Assembly (NCBI GenBank): GCA_017522065.1 | Contig: JAFXAD010000058.1 | Coordinates: 62,001 to 126,000, forward strand | Source: Bacteroidales bacterium | Lineage (GTDB): Bacteria; Bacteroidota; Bacteroidia; Bacteroidales; P3 | Direction of reading: 5' to 3' | DNA: 64,000 nt | Shown: positions 32,804 to 42,464 of the stretch, piece by piece | How the letters are laid out: each line of letters starts with the position of its first letter | How positions within the stretch are numbered: the first letter of the stretch is position 1 | Program-made: the position numbers and the translations under genes | Notes under the pieces: model-generated | Databases searched by the model: none | What the model was told of the DNA's origin: nothing | What the model saw: the letters and a program-made list of their open reading frames with translations, nothing else

Positions 32804-34144
32804 TTACATCAACTCCACCACTACGGCGTGTTTGGTTTTCTTCTTGATGCGGTATACCATGCCGTCGATTTCGACACGCGAGGGAGGTACCTCGCCGTCG
32901 TCGAGCAGGTAGATGCCATAGCGGTGCAGGCCGTCCTTGCTCTGTGTGTAGCGGACCCGGCCTTTCGAATATGGCTTCAGCGGACGTGTGCCATAGATGG
33001 CGTAGCCGTTGTCTTTCATCCAGATGCCAATCTCTTCGAGGCGTTTGAGGCACTCGGCCGGAATCTCGCCGTCAGCGGTGGGACCGACGTTAAGCAGCAG
33101 GTTGCCGCCTTTGGCAACGACATCGCAAAGCATGTGTATCAATTGGTTGGTCGATTTGTAGTTGTCGTTGTGCACAAATGACCAGCTGTCGCCCATGGTC
33201 ATGCAAGTCTCCCAGGGGTAGGGTAGGAGGGTGTCGGGAATCTGCTTCTCTGGAGTGCGGTAGTTCTCATACTTGCCACCAACGCTGCGGTCCACGATAA
33301 GCAGGTCGGGGTTGTTCTCGCGTGCCATCTTGGCGATGCGCGGCATGTTGATATCCTGTATCTGTCCGCTGCAGCCCAGCCAGGGTCGTGTCTCGTCGTT
33401 GACGCTCCATTCGGGACGCACCCACCCACCGTCGAGCCACAGGATGTCGATGTCGCCATAGTTGTGCGTCAGCTCGCGTATCTGGTTGTAGGTGAAGTCG
33501 CAGTAACGGCGCCAGCGGTCGGGCTTGTCGGCAATGGTGTAGTTGACGTTGCGGTCGGGCGTTGCCCATTCCGGAGCCCAGTAGTCGGGGCAGTGCCAGT
33601 CGGGTTTGGAGAAATAGTAGCCTATCCACATGTTGTGCTGGCGGAATGCATCGGTGAGGGCTTTGGTGATGTCGCTGTTTTTGTTCTTGAAGAAAGGGCA
33701 GCTGCTGTTGACGGTGCTGTAGGTGGTCTCCTCGGTGCCGTACATGCAGAATCCGTCGTGGTGCTTGGTGGTGAAGACCATATATTTCATGCCAGCCTGT
33801 GCTGCGGCCTTGGCCCATCGCTCGGGGTTGAAACGTTTGGGGTTGAAGGTGGTGTTGAGGGCCGTGTACTGGCGTTTGTATTCGTCGTAGGGTGCATCCT
33901 TGCGGTCAATCCAGGGCTCGCTGCAGAGGCCCCACGACTCTACGGTGGCCCACTGGCTGTAGATGCCCCAGTGTGCCATGAAGCCGAATTTGAGGTCTTT
34001 CCAGTCTTCGAGACGTTTCTGGATGACGGGGTCGGTTTCGTCCCGCTGCTCGTCGGCATAGTCGCGCGTGGCGGTTCTGACTTCCTGGGCAAAAACAGTG
34101 ACTGTAAACAACGATACTGCTAAAATGAGAAATATCTTCTTCAT
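32804..34144 (-). CDS. Alpha-L-fucosidase, glycoside hydrolase family 29
   Basis: 446 residues with signal peptide (cleavage after VFAQ). GH29 motifs: KFGFMAHWGIYS, YMVFTTKHHDGFCMY, and ILWLDGGW near residue 238, which contains the catalytic nucleophile Asp. NLLLNVGPTADGEIP and EIGIWMKDNGYAIYGTRP end the catalytic domain; a short beta-sandwich follows. Releases L-fucose from host or plant glycans; predicted periplasmic or outer-membrane. It stands alone, without a SusC/SusD pair in the window. Confidence 0.92.
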   Translation of the reverse strand: MKKIFLILAVSLFTVTVFAQEVRTATRDYADEQRDETDPVIQKRLEDWKDLKFGFMAHWGIYSQWATVESWGLCSEPWIDRKDAPYDEYKRQYTALNTTFNPKRFNPERWAKAAAQAGMKYMVFTTKHHDGFCMYGTEETTYSTVNSSCPFFKNKNSDITKALTDAFRQHNMWIGYYFSKPDWHCPDYWAPEWATPDRNVNYTIADKPDRWRRYCDFTYNQIRELTHNYGDIDILWLDGGWVRPEWSVNDETRPWLGCSGQIQDINMPRIAKMARENNPDLLIVDRSVGGKYENYRTPEKQIPDTLLPYPWETCMTMGDSWSFVHNDNYKSTNQLIHMLCDVVAKGGNLLLNVGPTADGEIPAECLKRLEEIGIWMKDNGYAIYGTRPLKPYSKGRVRYTQSKDGLHRYGIYLLDDGEVPPSRVEIDGMVYRIKKKTKHAVVVELM

Positions 34145-34343
34145 AAATCTGTTTTCATATTATGTTCCGCAAGTGGTGTTGGCTCTAGTTTCGGCGTCAC
34201 TTTGTGACGGAAATTGCACAAATTTCAATCAAATCACACAAAATCAGATGTAAAATTTGAAAAGAATTTGTAAAATTTCTCGCCGAAGGCGATTCTCGAA
34301 AAGCACTTTTACAACATACGAAATGTAAATTAATCATTAAAAA

Positions 34344-34371
34344 AAAGGTCGCCGCGCTGGCGGCGACCTTT
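34344..34371. terminator. Terminator after ornithine aminotransferase gene
   Basis: 12-bp stem AAAGGTCGCCGC / GCGGCGACCTTT with GCTG loop; on the minus strand it is followed by a T run. Confidence 0.85.
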
Positions 34372-34396
34372 ATGATTTTGTTGTTGTGAATCGGGA

Positions 34397-35617
34397 TCAT
34401 TCGAACGAGGCGATAGCCTTCTTGATGATGTCGATAGCTTCGCGCAGCTGCTCTTCGGTGATGACCAGCGGAGGAGCGAAGCGGATGATGTGCTGGTGGG
34501 TCGGTTTTGCCAGCACGCCCATGTCGCGCATCTTCAGGCAGACATCCCAAGCCTCTTTGCCGTTGCGGGGCTTGATGATGATGGCGTTGAGGAGGCCTTT
34601 GCCGCGCACCTTCTCGATCATCGGACTCTTGAATGCCGACATCTCGTCGCGGAAGATCTTGCCGAGACGCTCAGCGTTCTCCATCAGGTGCTCGTCTTTG
34701 ATCACCTGCAGGGCAGCGATGCTGACTTTGGCAGCGATGGGGTTGCCGCCGAAGGTCGAGCCGTGCTCGCCGGGCTTGATGTTGAGCATGATGTCGTCGT
34801 CGGCCAGCACGCAGCTGACGGGCACTACGCCGCCACCCAGGGCTTTGCCGAGGATGAGGATGTCGGGGCGCACACCTTCGTGGTCGCAGGCCAGCATCTT
34901 GCCGGTACGGGCGATGCCGCACTGTACCTCGTCGGCCATGAACAGCACGTTGTGCTTGTGGCAGATGTCATAGCATTTCTTCAGGTAGCCTTCGTCGGGG
35001 ACGTAGACACCGGCCTCGCCCTGGATAGGCTCGACGAGGAAACCGGCAATCTTGTCACCGTGCTCGCTCAGCACTTTCTCCAGTGCGTCGGGATCGTTGT
35101 AGGGTATGCGGATGAAACCGGGAGTCATCGGGCCGTAGTTGGCGTAGCTTTCGGGGTCGTTGCTCATGGTGATGATGGTGATGGTGCGGCCGTGGAAGTT
35201 GCCTTCGCAGCAGACGATCATAACCTCGTCGTTCTTGATGCCTTTTTTGACGACACCCCAGCGGCGGGCCAGCTTCAGGGCGGTCTCGTCGGCCTCGGCG
35301 CCGCTGTTCATAGGCAGCACCTTCTCATAGCCAAAATATTCGGTGACATATTTTTCCCATTCGCCAAGGCAGTTGTTGTAGAAAGCGCGGCTGCTGAGGG
35401 TCAGCTCGTGGGCCTGGTCGCAGAGGGCCTTGATGATTTTGGGATGGCAGTGACCTTGGTTTACAGCACTATAGGCCGAAAGGAAGTCGAAGTATTTCTT
35501 TCCTTCGCAGTCCCATACAAAAGCGCCTTCGCCTTTGGCAAGTACAACGGGTAGTGGATGATAGTTATGGGCGCCATACTTGGCTTCCATTTCCATAAAT
35601 TGCTCTGATTTCGTCAT
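34397..35617 (-). CDS. rocD: Ornithine aminotransferase
   Basis: 406 residues, class III PLP-dependent aminotransferase. Converts L-ornithine and 2-oxoglutarate to glutamate-5-semialdehyde and glutamate. Conserved parts: [44 protein letters not shown], the pyridine-binding Asp in [15 protein letters not shown], and the PLP lysine in [15 protein letters not shown] (about residue 255), which together match the OAT branch and not acetylornithine or GABA transaminases. Own terminator; minus-strand TAAATTTG about 70 bases upstream is a likely -7 element. Confidence 0.93.
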   Translation of the reverse strand: MTKSEQFMEMEAKYGAHNYHPLPVVLAKGEGAFVWDCEGKKYFDFLSAYSAVNQGHCHPKIIKALCDQAHELTLSSRAFYNNCLGEWEKYVTEYFGYEKVLPMNSGAEADETALKLARRWGVVKKGIKNDEVMIVCCEGNFHGRTITIITMSNDPESYANYGPMTPGFIRIPYNDPDALEKVLSEHGDKIAGFLVEPIQGEAGVYVPDEGYLKKCYDICHKHNVLFMADEVQCGIARTGKMLACDHEGVRPDILILGKALGGGVVPVSCVLADDDIMLNIKPGEHGSTFGGNPIAAKVSIAALQVIKDEHLMENAERLGKIFRDEMSAFKSPMIEKVRGKGLLNAIIIKPRNGKEAWDVCLKMRDMGVLAKPTHQHIIRFAPPLVITEEQLREAIDIIKKAIASFE

Positions 35618-35699
35618 GATTATGTAGATTTTTGGTGATTGATGTCGTTAAAAAAACGCTGCAAATTTACAATTTTTTATTGAAATGTAGAATATCTGA

Positions 35700-35975
35700 T
35701 GAAAAACTTTCCGAAAAAAAAACATGAATTTTCACCGAAAACACCCCGAAAGGCCCTTCTGCAACAGCCTGTTTCCTGGAAGCCATCTTCTTATCAAAAT
35801 ATACCCCTCTTTTACCTCGGTAGAAGATGGTAAAATGTTTAAATACTATCGTAAGTTTTCTGCCCGCCGCCGGCCGGTCCCGTTTTTGGCGCGAACGGTA
35901 TGGATAAAAAATGCTGGATTCTATTGTTATAATAGTGAGTTGTACTCCTTGTTTTTCGTAATAATCAGGATGTCT
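35700..35975. other. Intergenic stretch without a supported gene
   Basis: No ORF here has a credible start, domain or codon pattern. The only notable part is a GC-rich patch (GCCCGCCGCCGGCCGG near 35861) in AT-rich surroundings. It separates rocD from an insertion-sequence remnant and may be debris of that element. Confidence 0.5.
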
Positions 35976-36022
35976 TAACCTGAAAAAAGTTGACACTTTT
36001 GGGAGCAATACCAGAAGTGAAA

Positions 36023-36253
36023 ATGAGACAAAAGACAGAGACACGTCAGGTGTACAATGAAGAACTCGGATGTTACGAGTGGAAAGAGGTCGAGACGGAC
36101 AAGTATGTTTTCGACGAGACGGACAAGATTGCGATAGCACGGGAGTACCACGAGCGGCGGTGCCCTGCATCGGAGATTGTCGCCAAGTACCACATCAGCA
36201 GCGCAGTAGTGGTAAGTTTTAGGTGCCTCGCTTTTCGGGGTTTGACAAACTAA
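36023..36253 (+). pseudogene. Remnant of an IS3-like OrfA (transposase helix-turn-helix part)
   Basis: From ATG 36023: MRQKTETRQVYNEELGCYEW, then TDKIAIAREYHERRCPASEIVAKYHISS, the N-terminal helix-turn-helix part of OrfA-type transposases. After HISS the frame continues into unrelated sequence and stops, so the protein is truncated. The preceding AAAAAGTTGACACTTTTGGG (about 35983-36002) looks like an element end. No OrfB or right end is present, so it is a dead fragment. Confidence 0.6.
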
Positions 36254-36278
36254 AGAAACGATAGTCTTTCAAAAATTA

Positions 36279-36305
36279 AGTGCCGGATTCAGCGAATCCG
36301 GCACT
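36279..36305 (-). terminator. Terminator of the exported-protein gene run
   Basis: AGTGCCGGATTC / GAATCCGGCACT with a 3-nt loop; T-rich on the minus-strand downstream side. Confidence 0.8.
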
Positions 36306-36334
36306 AATGTGAAATTCGGTTACAGTCATGCTTG

Positions 36335-36964
36335 TCAATAGGAGCCTATGCCGATTTCTTCGATTTTGATTATGTCGTTGATGTCGTCGGGGCCGAGGGT
36401 AGCCGTGGGCTGGTCTCCGGAATAGTCGCTTTGCCATTTTTCAGTGCGCTTTTCCAGATCGGTCAGCTTTTTTACTCCGTTGGCGGAAAGGTCGGTGGTG
36501 ACAAGTCTGGTTAGTAGGATGTTGCCGTAGTAGACTTCGATGGTATAGTCGTATTCCATATCGTCGAACGACATAGTGGCACTGACGCCTTTTTTCTTGA
36601 GTGCATCGACAACGAGGGTTCCGGGATGGATGCCGTTGTCGGTCTGCACATTGGGCGCGGAGAAATAGAAGCCGTCAACTTTTCCTTCGCTAACGGCAGC
36701 GGTGCCGATGACTTTGCCGTTTTTCTTTAGGGAGTAAACGGTGGCACCGTAGTCGTTTGTGTATTTTTTCACGGCTTGGTCGTAGAGCGAGCCTGCAGGA
36801 GTTTGCGTTTTGAGTCGTTGCCCGTAAACGAGGATATCAACTCCTTTCTCAGTAAGTGTGTAGGTTTTCTCGTTCTGGCGAGGATTGGCACTTTGTGCAT
36901 TTTGTGCTATGGTGACAACCGAAAAGGCTGTCAAGAGCATCATTAAAGAGGTGATTTTTTTCAT
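36335..36964 (-). CDS. Exported protein of unknown function
   Basis: 209 residues, signal peptide MKKITSLMMLLTAFSVVTIAQ. The mature part shows mixed alpha/beta with KTYTLTEKGVDILVYGQRLKT and a C-terminal acidic end (GPDDINDIIKIEEIGIGSY). No family recognised. Last gene of a six-gene same-strand run of exported proteins; a terminator follows its stop. Confidence 0.75.
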   Translation of the reverse strand: MKKITSLMMLLTAFSVVTIAQNAQSANPRQNEKTYTLTEKGVDILVYGQRLKTQTPAGSLYDQAVKKYTNDYGATVYSLKKNGKVIGTAAVSEGKVDGFYFSAPNVQTDNGIHPGTLVVDALKKKGVSATMSFDDMEYDYTIEVYYGNILLTRLVTTDLSANGVKKLTDLEKRTEKWQSDYSGDQPTATLGPDDINDIIKIEEIGIGSY

Positions 36965-37082
36965 TGTATTTTTTTAAATTGTGTTGGAACTCTTATTTGC
37001 AGCGATTTGTTTTTCTATTGACGGATATTTGGAGATGGCATTCTCCTTGTCGCTGTATGACCCTATTGGCCGATTGTGGTTA

Positions 37083-37742
37083 TCAAGGAATATAATCTTC
37101 GGGGAAAGGAGTCATATAGTCGGCATTGAGAATCCGCATATATTTAATGACGCGCTCGTTCTTCTTCACATTGCCGTGGATATCCGTTGCCAACTGTATC
37201 TCTACACCGTTGAAGATATAAACACTGTTGTCGAATGGCCCATCCCCTTTGACGGTGACGACCTTGCTGTCTATCAGCTCCGACAAGTCATCGCCGCAAC
37301 CGAACTGGCTGCCGTTGATGTCAATCTTTACAGTGGAGGGGTCATAGACCAAAAAGTCGGCCAACACGTAATTGTGTGTGCAATCGCCGTCGTCGGCAGT
37401 GCATTCAAAGACAGTCTTTCCTTCTTTGATAAAAGTCAGTTCGTAGTTGTTCAGACAATTGTTGTCGGATTTATCAACCTCAGAGCCCATTTCGTCGACA
37501 AACTTTTTCTCAAAAGAGTCATAAAGGCCTTCCATAGAGGCGGGGATTTGGTCAACAGGCATTCCCAGCTTCAGGGGTCCAATGCCTTCGCCAGTGATGA
37601 GATTCACTGGAATTTTGGTAACTTCAGCAGTCTCCATAGCGGCAGAGTCTGTTGCGTCATTGTTTACGGCTCCATTCTGTCCAGAGCAGCCAGTCGCCAG
37701 CATAACGCCGGCAACGAGAAATGGTAAAAATATTTTTTTCAT
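37083..37742 (-). CDS. Lipoprotein with GPLKLGMP motif
   Basis: 219 residues. Lipobox ATGC (Cys19). Residues about 52-75 read GEGIGPLKLGMPVDQIPASM, a motif also found at the end of the 38560 protein as GQLKLGTPLNDIPDRI. Several Cys later (CTADDGDC, FGCGDD) suggest disulfides in the periplasm. Function unknown. Fifth gene of the run, 40 bases after the LamG gene. Confidence 0.8.
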   Translation of the reverse strand: MKKIFLPFLVAGVMLATGCSGQNGAVNNDATDSAAMETAEVTKIPVNLITGEGIGPLKLGMPVDQIPASMEGLYDSFEKKFVDEMGSEVDKSDNNCLNNYELTFIKEGKTVFECTADDGDCTHNYVLADFLVYDPSTVKIDINGSQFGCGDDLSELIDSKVVTVKGDGPFDNSVYIFNGVEIQLATDIHGNVKKNERVIKYMRILNADYMTPFPEDYIP

Positions 37743-37782
37743 TTTGATTCAGTTTTTATTGTTGATAATACTTGTTTTAGTG

Positions 37783-38535
37783 TCAATACTCAAGGTCGTA
37801 CAATGCCTCTATGTCCCAAACATTAAGGGCGCGGTTGTAGATGCGCACCTCGTCCAGTTTGGCATCGATCGAGGTTATGTCGTAGAGTTTCTTTTTGCCT
37901 CCGAAAACGGTTTTGCTGCATCTATCCATATATTCCCTTTCATATTTGGTATGGAAACTTTTTATTTTTTTGCCGTTAACATACACTTTAACTCTAACGG
38001 TGGTTGTAGAGTAATTAGTCTCCAGACTGTCCAACACCACTACATAATGCTCCCACTTGCCATTGCTATTCGTTACATCATATCCAAAACCATAATTGTC
38101 ATTATGCATCAGCTGAATACCCATTGTTTGATTATGCGTGTATACAAACACTCGAGGTATATCGCTAATTACGTCGTCGGATTGAGGGTCTAATTGCGAA
38201 AAAAATGTACCATATCCGCCGCCAAAATCCTTTGCCCAAAATGAAATACTCCATTCGTCAGGATTCTTGAAGAACAAATAAGGTATCTCAAGAGCAGTGT
38301 TGTTTTCACCATCAATGTGAAAGGCCATGCCTCTGACGCCGTTAACAAACTCGGGCGCAACCTTCCCTGTGAATGTGCCTGTATGGCCGTTGCCCGACTG
38401 GTCGGTGCCGTCGCTGTTGTCGAATGAATAGTAACCAATAAGCCCCGTCATTACATCGGGGTCTTCTTTGAGACAACTGGTAAATGTAACCATTGCCAAA
38501 GCCATTGCGGCTGCAAAATAGATTCTTTTTCTCAT
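37783..38535 (-). CDS. Lipoprotein with LamG/concanavalin-like domain
   Basis: 250 residues from ATG 38535 (an in-frame TTG eight codons upstream is less likely). Lipobox FTSC. The mature protein is one LamG-like jelly roll: LIGYYSFDNSDGTDQSGNGH at the start, WSISFWAKD, WEHYVVVLDS, and the closing KLDEVRIYNRALNVWDIEALY. Such domains bind glycans or act as adhesion modules on the cell surface. Fourth gene of the run. Confidence 0.88.
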   Translation of the reverse strand: MRKRIYFAAAMALAMVTFTSCLKEDPDVMTGLIGYYSFDNSDGTDQSGNGHTGTFTGKVAPEFVNGVRGMAFHIDGENNTALEIPYLFFKNPDEWSISFWAKDFGGGYGTFFSQLDPQSDDVISDIPRVFVYTHNQTMGIQLMHNDNYGFGYDVTNSNGKWEHYVVVLDSLETNYSTTTVRVKVYVNGKKIKSFHTKYEREYMDRCSKTVFGGKKKLYDITSIDAKLDEVRIYNRALNVWDIEALYDLEY

Positions 38536-38559
38536 GATTGCAGATTTTTTTGTTGCCAA

Positions 38560-39759
38560 TTATTTTTGATATTTTATTTCGGTGATGTTCACGCCGTCGT
38601 CGATGACGAGAAGATTCAGCTTGCTGTTGTTTCCACTCCAATCAGATATTCCATACATAACCTCAATTCCGTCGGATCTGAAAGAGATGCGTTTGCGAAA
38701 ACTTCCCTTGTATTGGGTGTCTTCAATAAAAATTTCGCTGTACATTCCTTTTATTCTGTCCGGAATATCGTTCAGAGGGGTGCCGAGTTTCAGCTGACCC
38801 ACGCAGTTTTTGCCAACCATTTTGACGAGTTCTTTCGGGTTGACCTGCTCAACCGGCACATCCACCCATTGAATGGGGACATTGTTGGCGTATAGATAAT
38901 ATTTTTTGCCAATATTATTTTTGTCGTTAAGTGTGTAGATGGTGACGTTGAAAAGCGTGTCGACGCAAGTTGGAAGGACGTAAGCGGTTACGATTGGAGA
39001 CCATTCGCCTGGGCGTACTGGCGTTTTGCTAAGAGGATTTATCTGGCGTTCGCATAGACCGTTCCTCGACTGCACTTCCCCGTCGAGATAGATGTATCCG
39101 TACTCGGAGCCGAAGTTGCGCTCGGGTTCGTGAATTTTGACTTGGCTGATGATGGCTACCTGATGGTCGCGTCGGTTGCCTACAGCAGCTATGACGTATG
39201 CACTGTCCTCGGTATAGTGCCGATAGAAATAGCCACCGAATGATTTGGGGTCAAGGGTCTTGATTTTTGTTTGGGGTTTTGCTCCCCAAAATTCTTCAGC
39301 ATATATGGCTATTTCCATTGGGTTGAAATAAGAGTGCCAATTGACTGGCACATTGTGGAAGACGATGTCTCCGCCAAGGCGAAGTGTGTGCAGAACTTTA
39401 GGTTCGGTGTACAGATAGAGCGGAAGTTGGTCGAGGACATTTTTGACATAAATGCCTTGAGAGACTTTGCAGTACTGGGTTTCGTTTGGGGTGGTGAAAA
39501 CCGTGCCTTCATTGTCCCAGGCGGCGATTTTGTGCTCGACATAGTTATATCCGTCATCGTATGTGCTTCCGAAGGTTACTTCGTTGATGTCGGTCTTGGT
39601 CTTTATTTTCAGGGTGATAACTGCTTTGCAATTGGCATAATTGGCATCAACAGAGACCAGTTCGATGTCGTAGTCAGAGCCGTGGTAGATGAAGTTTTGA
39701 GCCTTTGAGGCAACTGTGAAAACAGATATTAGGGTCAGTAATATGGCTAATTTTTTCAT
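38560..39759 (-). CDS. Exported protein with repeated hydrophobic-Pro-x-Trp motifs
   Basis: 399 residues, signal peptide MKKLAILLTLISVFTVASKAQ. Two beta-sandwich-like segments with FHNVPVNWHSYF and NNVPIQWVDVP, a motif type shared with its neighbour at 39782, then a C-terminal segment with GQLKLGTPLNDIPDRIKGMY shared with the 37083 lipoprotein. No known family recognised. The shared motifs imply that members of this run are related or act together. Confidence 0.8.
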   Translation of the reverse strand: MKKLAILLTLISVFTVASKAQNFIYHGSDYDIELVSVDANYANCKAVITLKIKTKTDINEVTFGSTYDDGYNYVEHKIAAWDNEGTVFTTPNETQYCKVSQGIYVKNVLDQLPLYLYTEPKVLHTLRLGGDIVFHNVPVNWHSYFNPMEIAIYAEEFWGAKPQTKIKTLDPKSFGGYFYRHYTEDSAYVIAAVGNRRDHQVAIISQVKIHEPERNFGSEYGYIYLDGEVQSRNGLCERQINPLSKTPVRPGEWSPIVTAYVLPTCVDTLFNVTIYTLNDKNNIGKKYYLYANNVPIQWVDVPVEQVNPKELVKMVGKNCVGQLKLGTPLNDIPDRIKGMYSEIFIEDTQYKGSFRKRISFRSDGIEVMYGISDWSGNNSKLNLLVIDDGVNITEIKYQK

Positions 39760-39781
39760 TTTGGCTGTCTTTTTAGTGGTT

Positions 39782-40762
39782 TTACAATTCGACCCATTGG
39801 ATGGGAATGTCTGTGAATGACCAGCAACTGATGGTTAGTTTCTGAATGCGCTTGACCGAAGTGGGCACTTTGAATGGCTTGGAGACGAGCTCTGTAAAAT
39901 AGCTTGTCGATGATACCCCGCTTGGGAGAAACACGTCGGATTTCTGCTCATACATATTGCCATCTTCGTCAAAAAATTTAGTTTCCGAAGAATTCATACT
40001 CATCGAGCCGTTGAACTTGATGATGATGCGGACTTCGCCTGTTTTGCGGTTGCCGACGATGCCAGACAGGTGGATGAAAGTGCCGTGGTTGATGGCATAT
40101 TTGATGCCGTCCCAGTCGCCTTCTTTGGCCGTTTCGATAAAACCTGTGTGCTCAATGACAGGAGTACCTTCAAAAACGTGGCGGCGGCTTAGGTAGTGCT
40201 CGGCAGGCCAGCAGGCGGGGTGCGGGTCTCTGGGTTCCCATTCGATTGGTATATTGTAGAAGGTGGCAAGTTCTTCAGGCCAGCGGTCGCCGTTCGAGCC
40301 GCAGAGAACCACCTTTTTAAGCATTCTGACGTCGGGGTTGACAACTACGCTCTCATTGCCTCGAATGGTGATTTTGGTGGCCAAGTTGTCGGTGATAGGA
40401 TACCACGGTAGGGCGTTTTTGTTGTCTCTTGTGTAGGAAGGGATTGTGTTGCCCTTGTCGTCGGTCACAGACAAGACGCCTAACGAAATGGCGTAGGCCG
40501 ACTTGACGGTGCGGGTTGCATCGACTGTAAAACTCAATATTCCAGTTGCCGGGTCGCCGTATGCTTTGAGATTGGTGAAATGTACTTGTTCGGAGCCTGT
40601 CTGGTTGGTGCTTTTATTGGTGCTGTTCTGTTTGCTGTTGCCGTTGTCGATAGTCACGGCTTTCTTCAGTTCTTTCCAGGCATCCCGCAATATTTGAGCC
40701 TGTGCGCTGCCGCCAACACATAGTAGGATGGTTAGCGTTAGCAATGATATTGTTTTCTTCAT
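39782..40762 (-). CDS. Exported protein, relative of the 38560 product
   Basis: 326 residues, signal peptide MKKTISLLTLTILLCVGGSAQAQ. Contains HFTNLKAYGDPATGILSFTVD, YNIPIEWEPRD and the terminal SFTDIPIQWVEL, matching the IPIQWV motif of the neighbouring 38560 protein. Predicted beta-rich and periplasmic or surface. Function unknown. Second gene of the run, 18 bases after the WG-repeat gene. Confidence 0.8.
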   Translation of the reverse strand: MKKTISLLTLTILLCVGGSAQAQILRDAWKELKKAVTIDNGNSKQNSTNKSTNQTGSEQVHFTNLKAYGDPATGILSFTVDATRTVKSAYAISLGVLSVTDDKGNTIPSYTRDNKNALPWYPITDNLATKITIRGNESVVVNPDVRMLKKVVLCGSNGDRWPEELATFYNIPIEWEPRDPHPACWPAEHYLSRRHVFEGTPVIEHTGFIETAKEGDWDGIKYAINHGTFIHLSGIVGNRKTGEVRIIIKFNGSMSMNSSETKFFDEDGNMYEQKSDVFLPSGVSSTSYFTELVSKPFKVPTSVKRIQKLTISCWSFTDIPIQWVEL

Positions 40763-40780
40763 CTTTTTTTGTGTTAGTTC

Positions 40781-42085
40781 TTATAATTCGTCTGTTAGTG
40801 TACTATTGTCGTTGCCGGAATAGTAAAAGCTGCTGATTTCAACTATACCGGGCATTTCGACGACCGAGCCGGTCTTGTCTACAACGGTTTTCCCTTGAAT
40901 CAATGCACGCTCGGCACAGAATTTGCCAAGTTCGTTATTTCTGGGCTCAGGCTCAAACTGCAGCGAGCCTGTGACGGTGCCTGTTTTGTCGATGATGTGC
41001 CAGCCGGTATCGTCCCTGACGAAGGCTAGCCCGTCGCTGAAGTCTGTTTTTTCGCTATAAAGGCAGGGAACAACCAGTTTGCCATCTGTGTTCGCAAATC
41101 CTATTTTGGGTTCCGAAAGTGATCCCTCGTAGACGCTTGCCATTCCGTCGACAAAAGCGTAGCTGTTTATATTGGTGCCTTTAGGAGGAAACAGTGCAAC
41201 CATACTTAAGGAACTATAGTATACGGCATTGTCGTAAATTATATGACCGTCGCTGAATTTTGGCATTTGGCCTCCAAACGTCAAACTGTTTCCGTTGTAT
41301 TTCGGAAGGGTAACGATGACATTTCCTTTCTTGTCCATAGACATCCAGTCGCCATTGGTGGTCTGAACAACGACGTATCCATCTACAAACTCGCCCACCT
41401 TGCTGTAAGGAGTATTCGTGTTTTTCGATTTCTGGTCATTGTCGATGAGGACGGCCCCCTTGGCATCAATGATACCTTTACCCCCATTGTTTCCATAAAC
41501 CCTGATCATACCTTCGCCGATAAACTCCATTGCGCTATATGTGCCAAGTGGAACAATCTCTTTGCCGTCCATAGCCACAAGACCAGGCTTGCGGATGTCG
41601 TCTTTGCATACGATAGCCACTTTGCCGTCCCAGTCGAGCGCAGTGAAGCCTTCGAGAACAGGCTTGCCTTTTCGGTCAATGAGCATATTGGCTTCCGAAG
41701 AGGCGACACGCGCATATCCATTGTGGAAAACTTCTCGGCTTCGAACAGTCAATCCGTGCAATCCGTCATAGTGATTTGGAGCTTCGAATTGGCAGGGAAT
41801 GACAAGGTTTCCCTTGATATCGATAAATCCTAAAAGCCCGCTCTCTTTGTCAACCACACAGCACAGTCCCTCGCTGAATTTGCCAGCACTCTTGAGGCTC
41901 TTGTTATCAACAATTCGTTTGCCGTCAACATCCACAAATACAACACCCTCGTTTTGGCTCCAGTTGGCGTTGGCTACGGCAGGGCCGCTCTTTTGCCCAT
42001 TGCCTGTGCCACTTCCGCCACAACTGGTTGTGCAAAGCACGAAAATCAGGCCTGCGCAAAGCAGGAGTAATCTGTTTTGTTTCAT
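40781..42085 (-). CDS. WG-repeat lipoprotein
   Basis: 434 residues from ATG 42085; the longer frame upstream lies in a structured leader and would bury the signal. Lipobox TTSC (about Cys22). The mature part has at least six WG/KWG-type beta-rich repeats, e.g. LLGFIDIKGNLVIPCQF, GGKGIIDAKGAVLID, KIGFANTDGKLVVPCLYS, GWHIIDKTGTV. Such repeats form propeller-like or solenoid surfaces. First gene of the six-gene run; its promoter lies about 310 bases upstream, giving a long leader. Confidence 0.87.
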   Translation of the reverse strand: MKQNRLLLLCAGLIFVLCTTSCGGSGTGNGQKSGPAVANANWSQNEGVVFVDVDGKRIVDNKSLKSAGKFSEGLCCVVDKESGLLGFIDIKGNLVIPCQFEAPNHYDGLHGLTVRSREVFHNGYARVASSEANMLIDRKGKPVLEGFTALDWDGKVAIVCKDDIRKPGLVAMDGKEIVPLGTYSAMEFIGEGMIRVYGNNGGKGIIDAKGAVLIDNDQKSKNTNTPYSKVGEFVDGYVVVQTTNGDWMSMDKKGNVIVTLPKYNGNSLTFGGQMPKFSDGHIIYDNAVYYSSLSMVALFPPKGTNINSYAFVDGMASVYEGSLSEPKIGFANTDGKLVVPCLYSEKTDFSDGLAFVRDDTGWHIIDKTGTVTGSLQFEPEPRNNELGKFCAERALIQGKTVVDKTGSVVEMPGIVEISSFYYSGNDNSTLTDEL

Positions 42086-42154
42086 TAAAGATAAACCCTG
42101 TTGTGTGTCGGGTACAACTATTAGTATCCGACCCTCCAACGGAATGTTGAACAT

Positions 42155-42398
42155 AAAACAAATAGAAAAGCGTGAGGTTATGTGCTCACGTCCGTTGCTA
42201 TCTGGTATCGGCAAACACCATTGAGGAAACGGGGTCTTGGAAAACATATCTCACGCCTGACGGTATGCTGGTAGATATAGCATACGCAACCAAGCGAAAG
42301 CATAAATGCTCGATCCTTCCTCTTGAAATTTTGCCGATTTCGATAGCAGGACAATATCGCAATGCTTTTCTTGCTAACGCTTTCTTCCTTTCGAAAGC
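42155..42398 (-). ncRNA. Structured leader or independent ncRNA upstream of the WG-repeat operon
   Basis: From the predicted start near 42398 the RNA can form: a 5' hairpin (CGCTTTC/GAAAGCG, 42378-42399), a 7-bp hairpin GTATGCT/AGCATAC (42263-42285), and a long-range helix GCGTGAG/CTCACGC (42170-42176 with 42250-42256, extended by ATGT/ACAT), followed by a T-rich stretch that could end transcription near 42155. Either a riboregulatory leader or a stand-alone RNA of about 240 nt. No named family recognised. Confidence 0.4.
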
Positions 42399-42403
42399 GA
42401 ATG

Positions 42404-42435
42404 CAAAATTACAAACATTTATTTATTCGGCAAAA
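42404..42435 (-). promoter_or_regulatory. Promoter of the structured leader / WG-repeat operon
   Basis: Minus strand TTTTG (42431-42435), then TAATTTTG (42404-42411) with 19 nt between. Confidence 0.75.
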
Positions 42436-42464
42436 TTTTTTTTGCCAATCATCGTTAGAGTTAC

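Noticed and set aside
35724-35978. 84-codon plus-strand frame upstream of the IS remnant
   Set aside because: No conserved domain, odd composition and no start context; better treated as non-coding.
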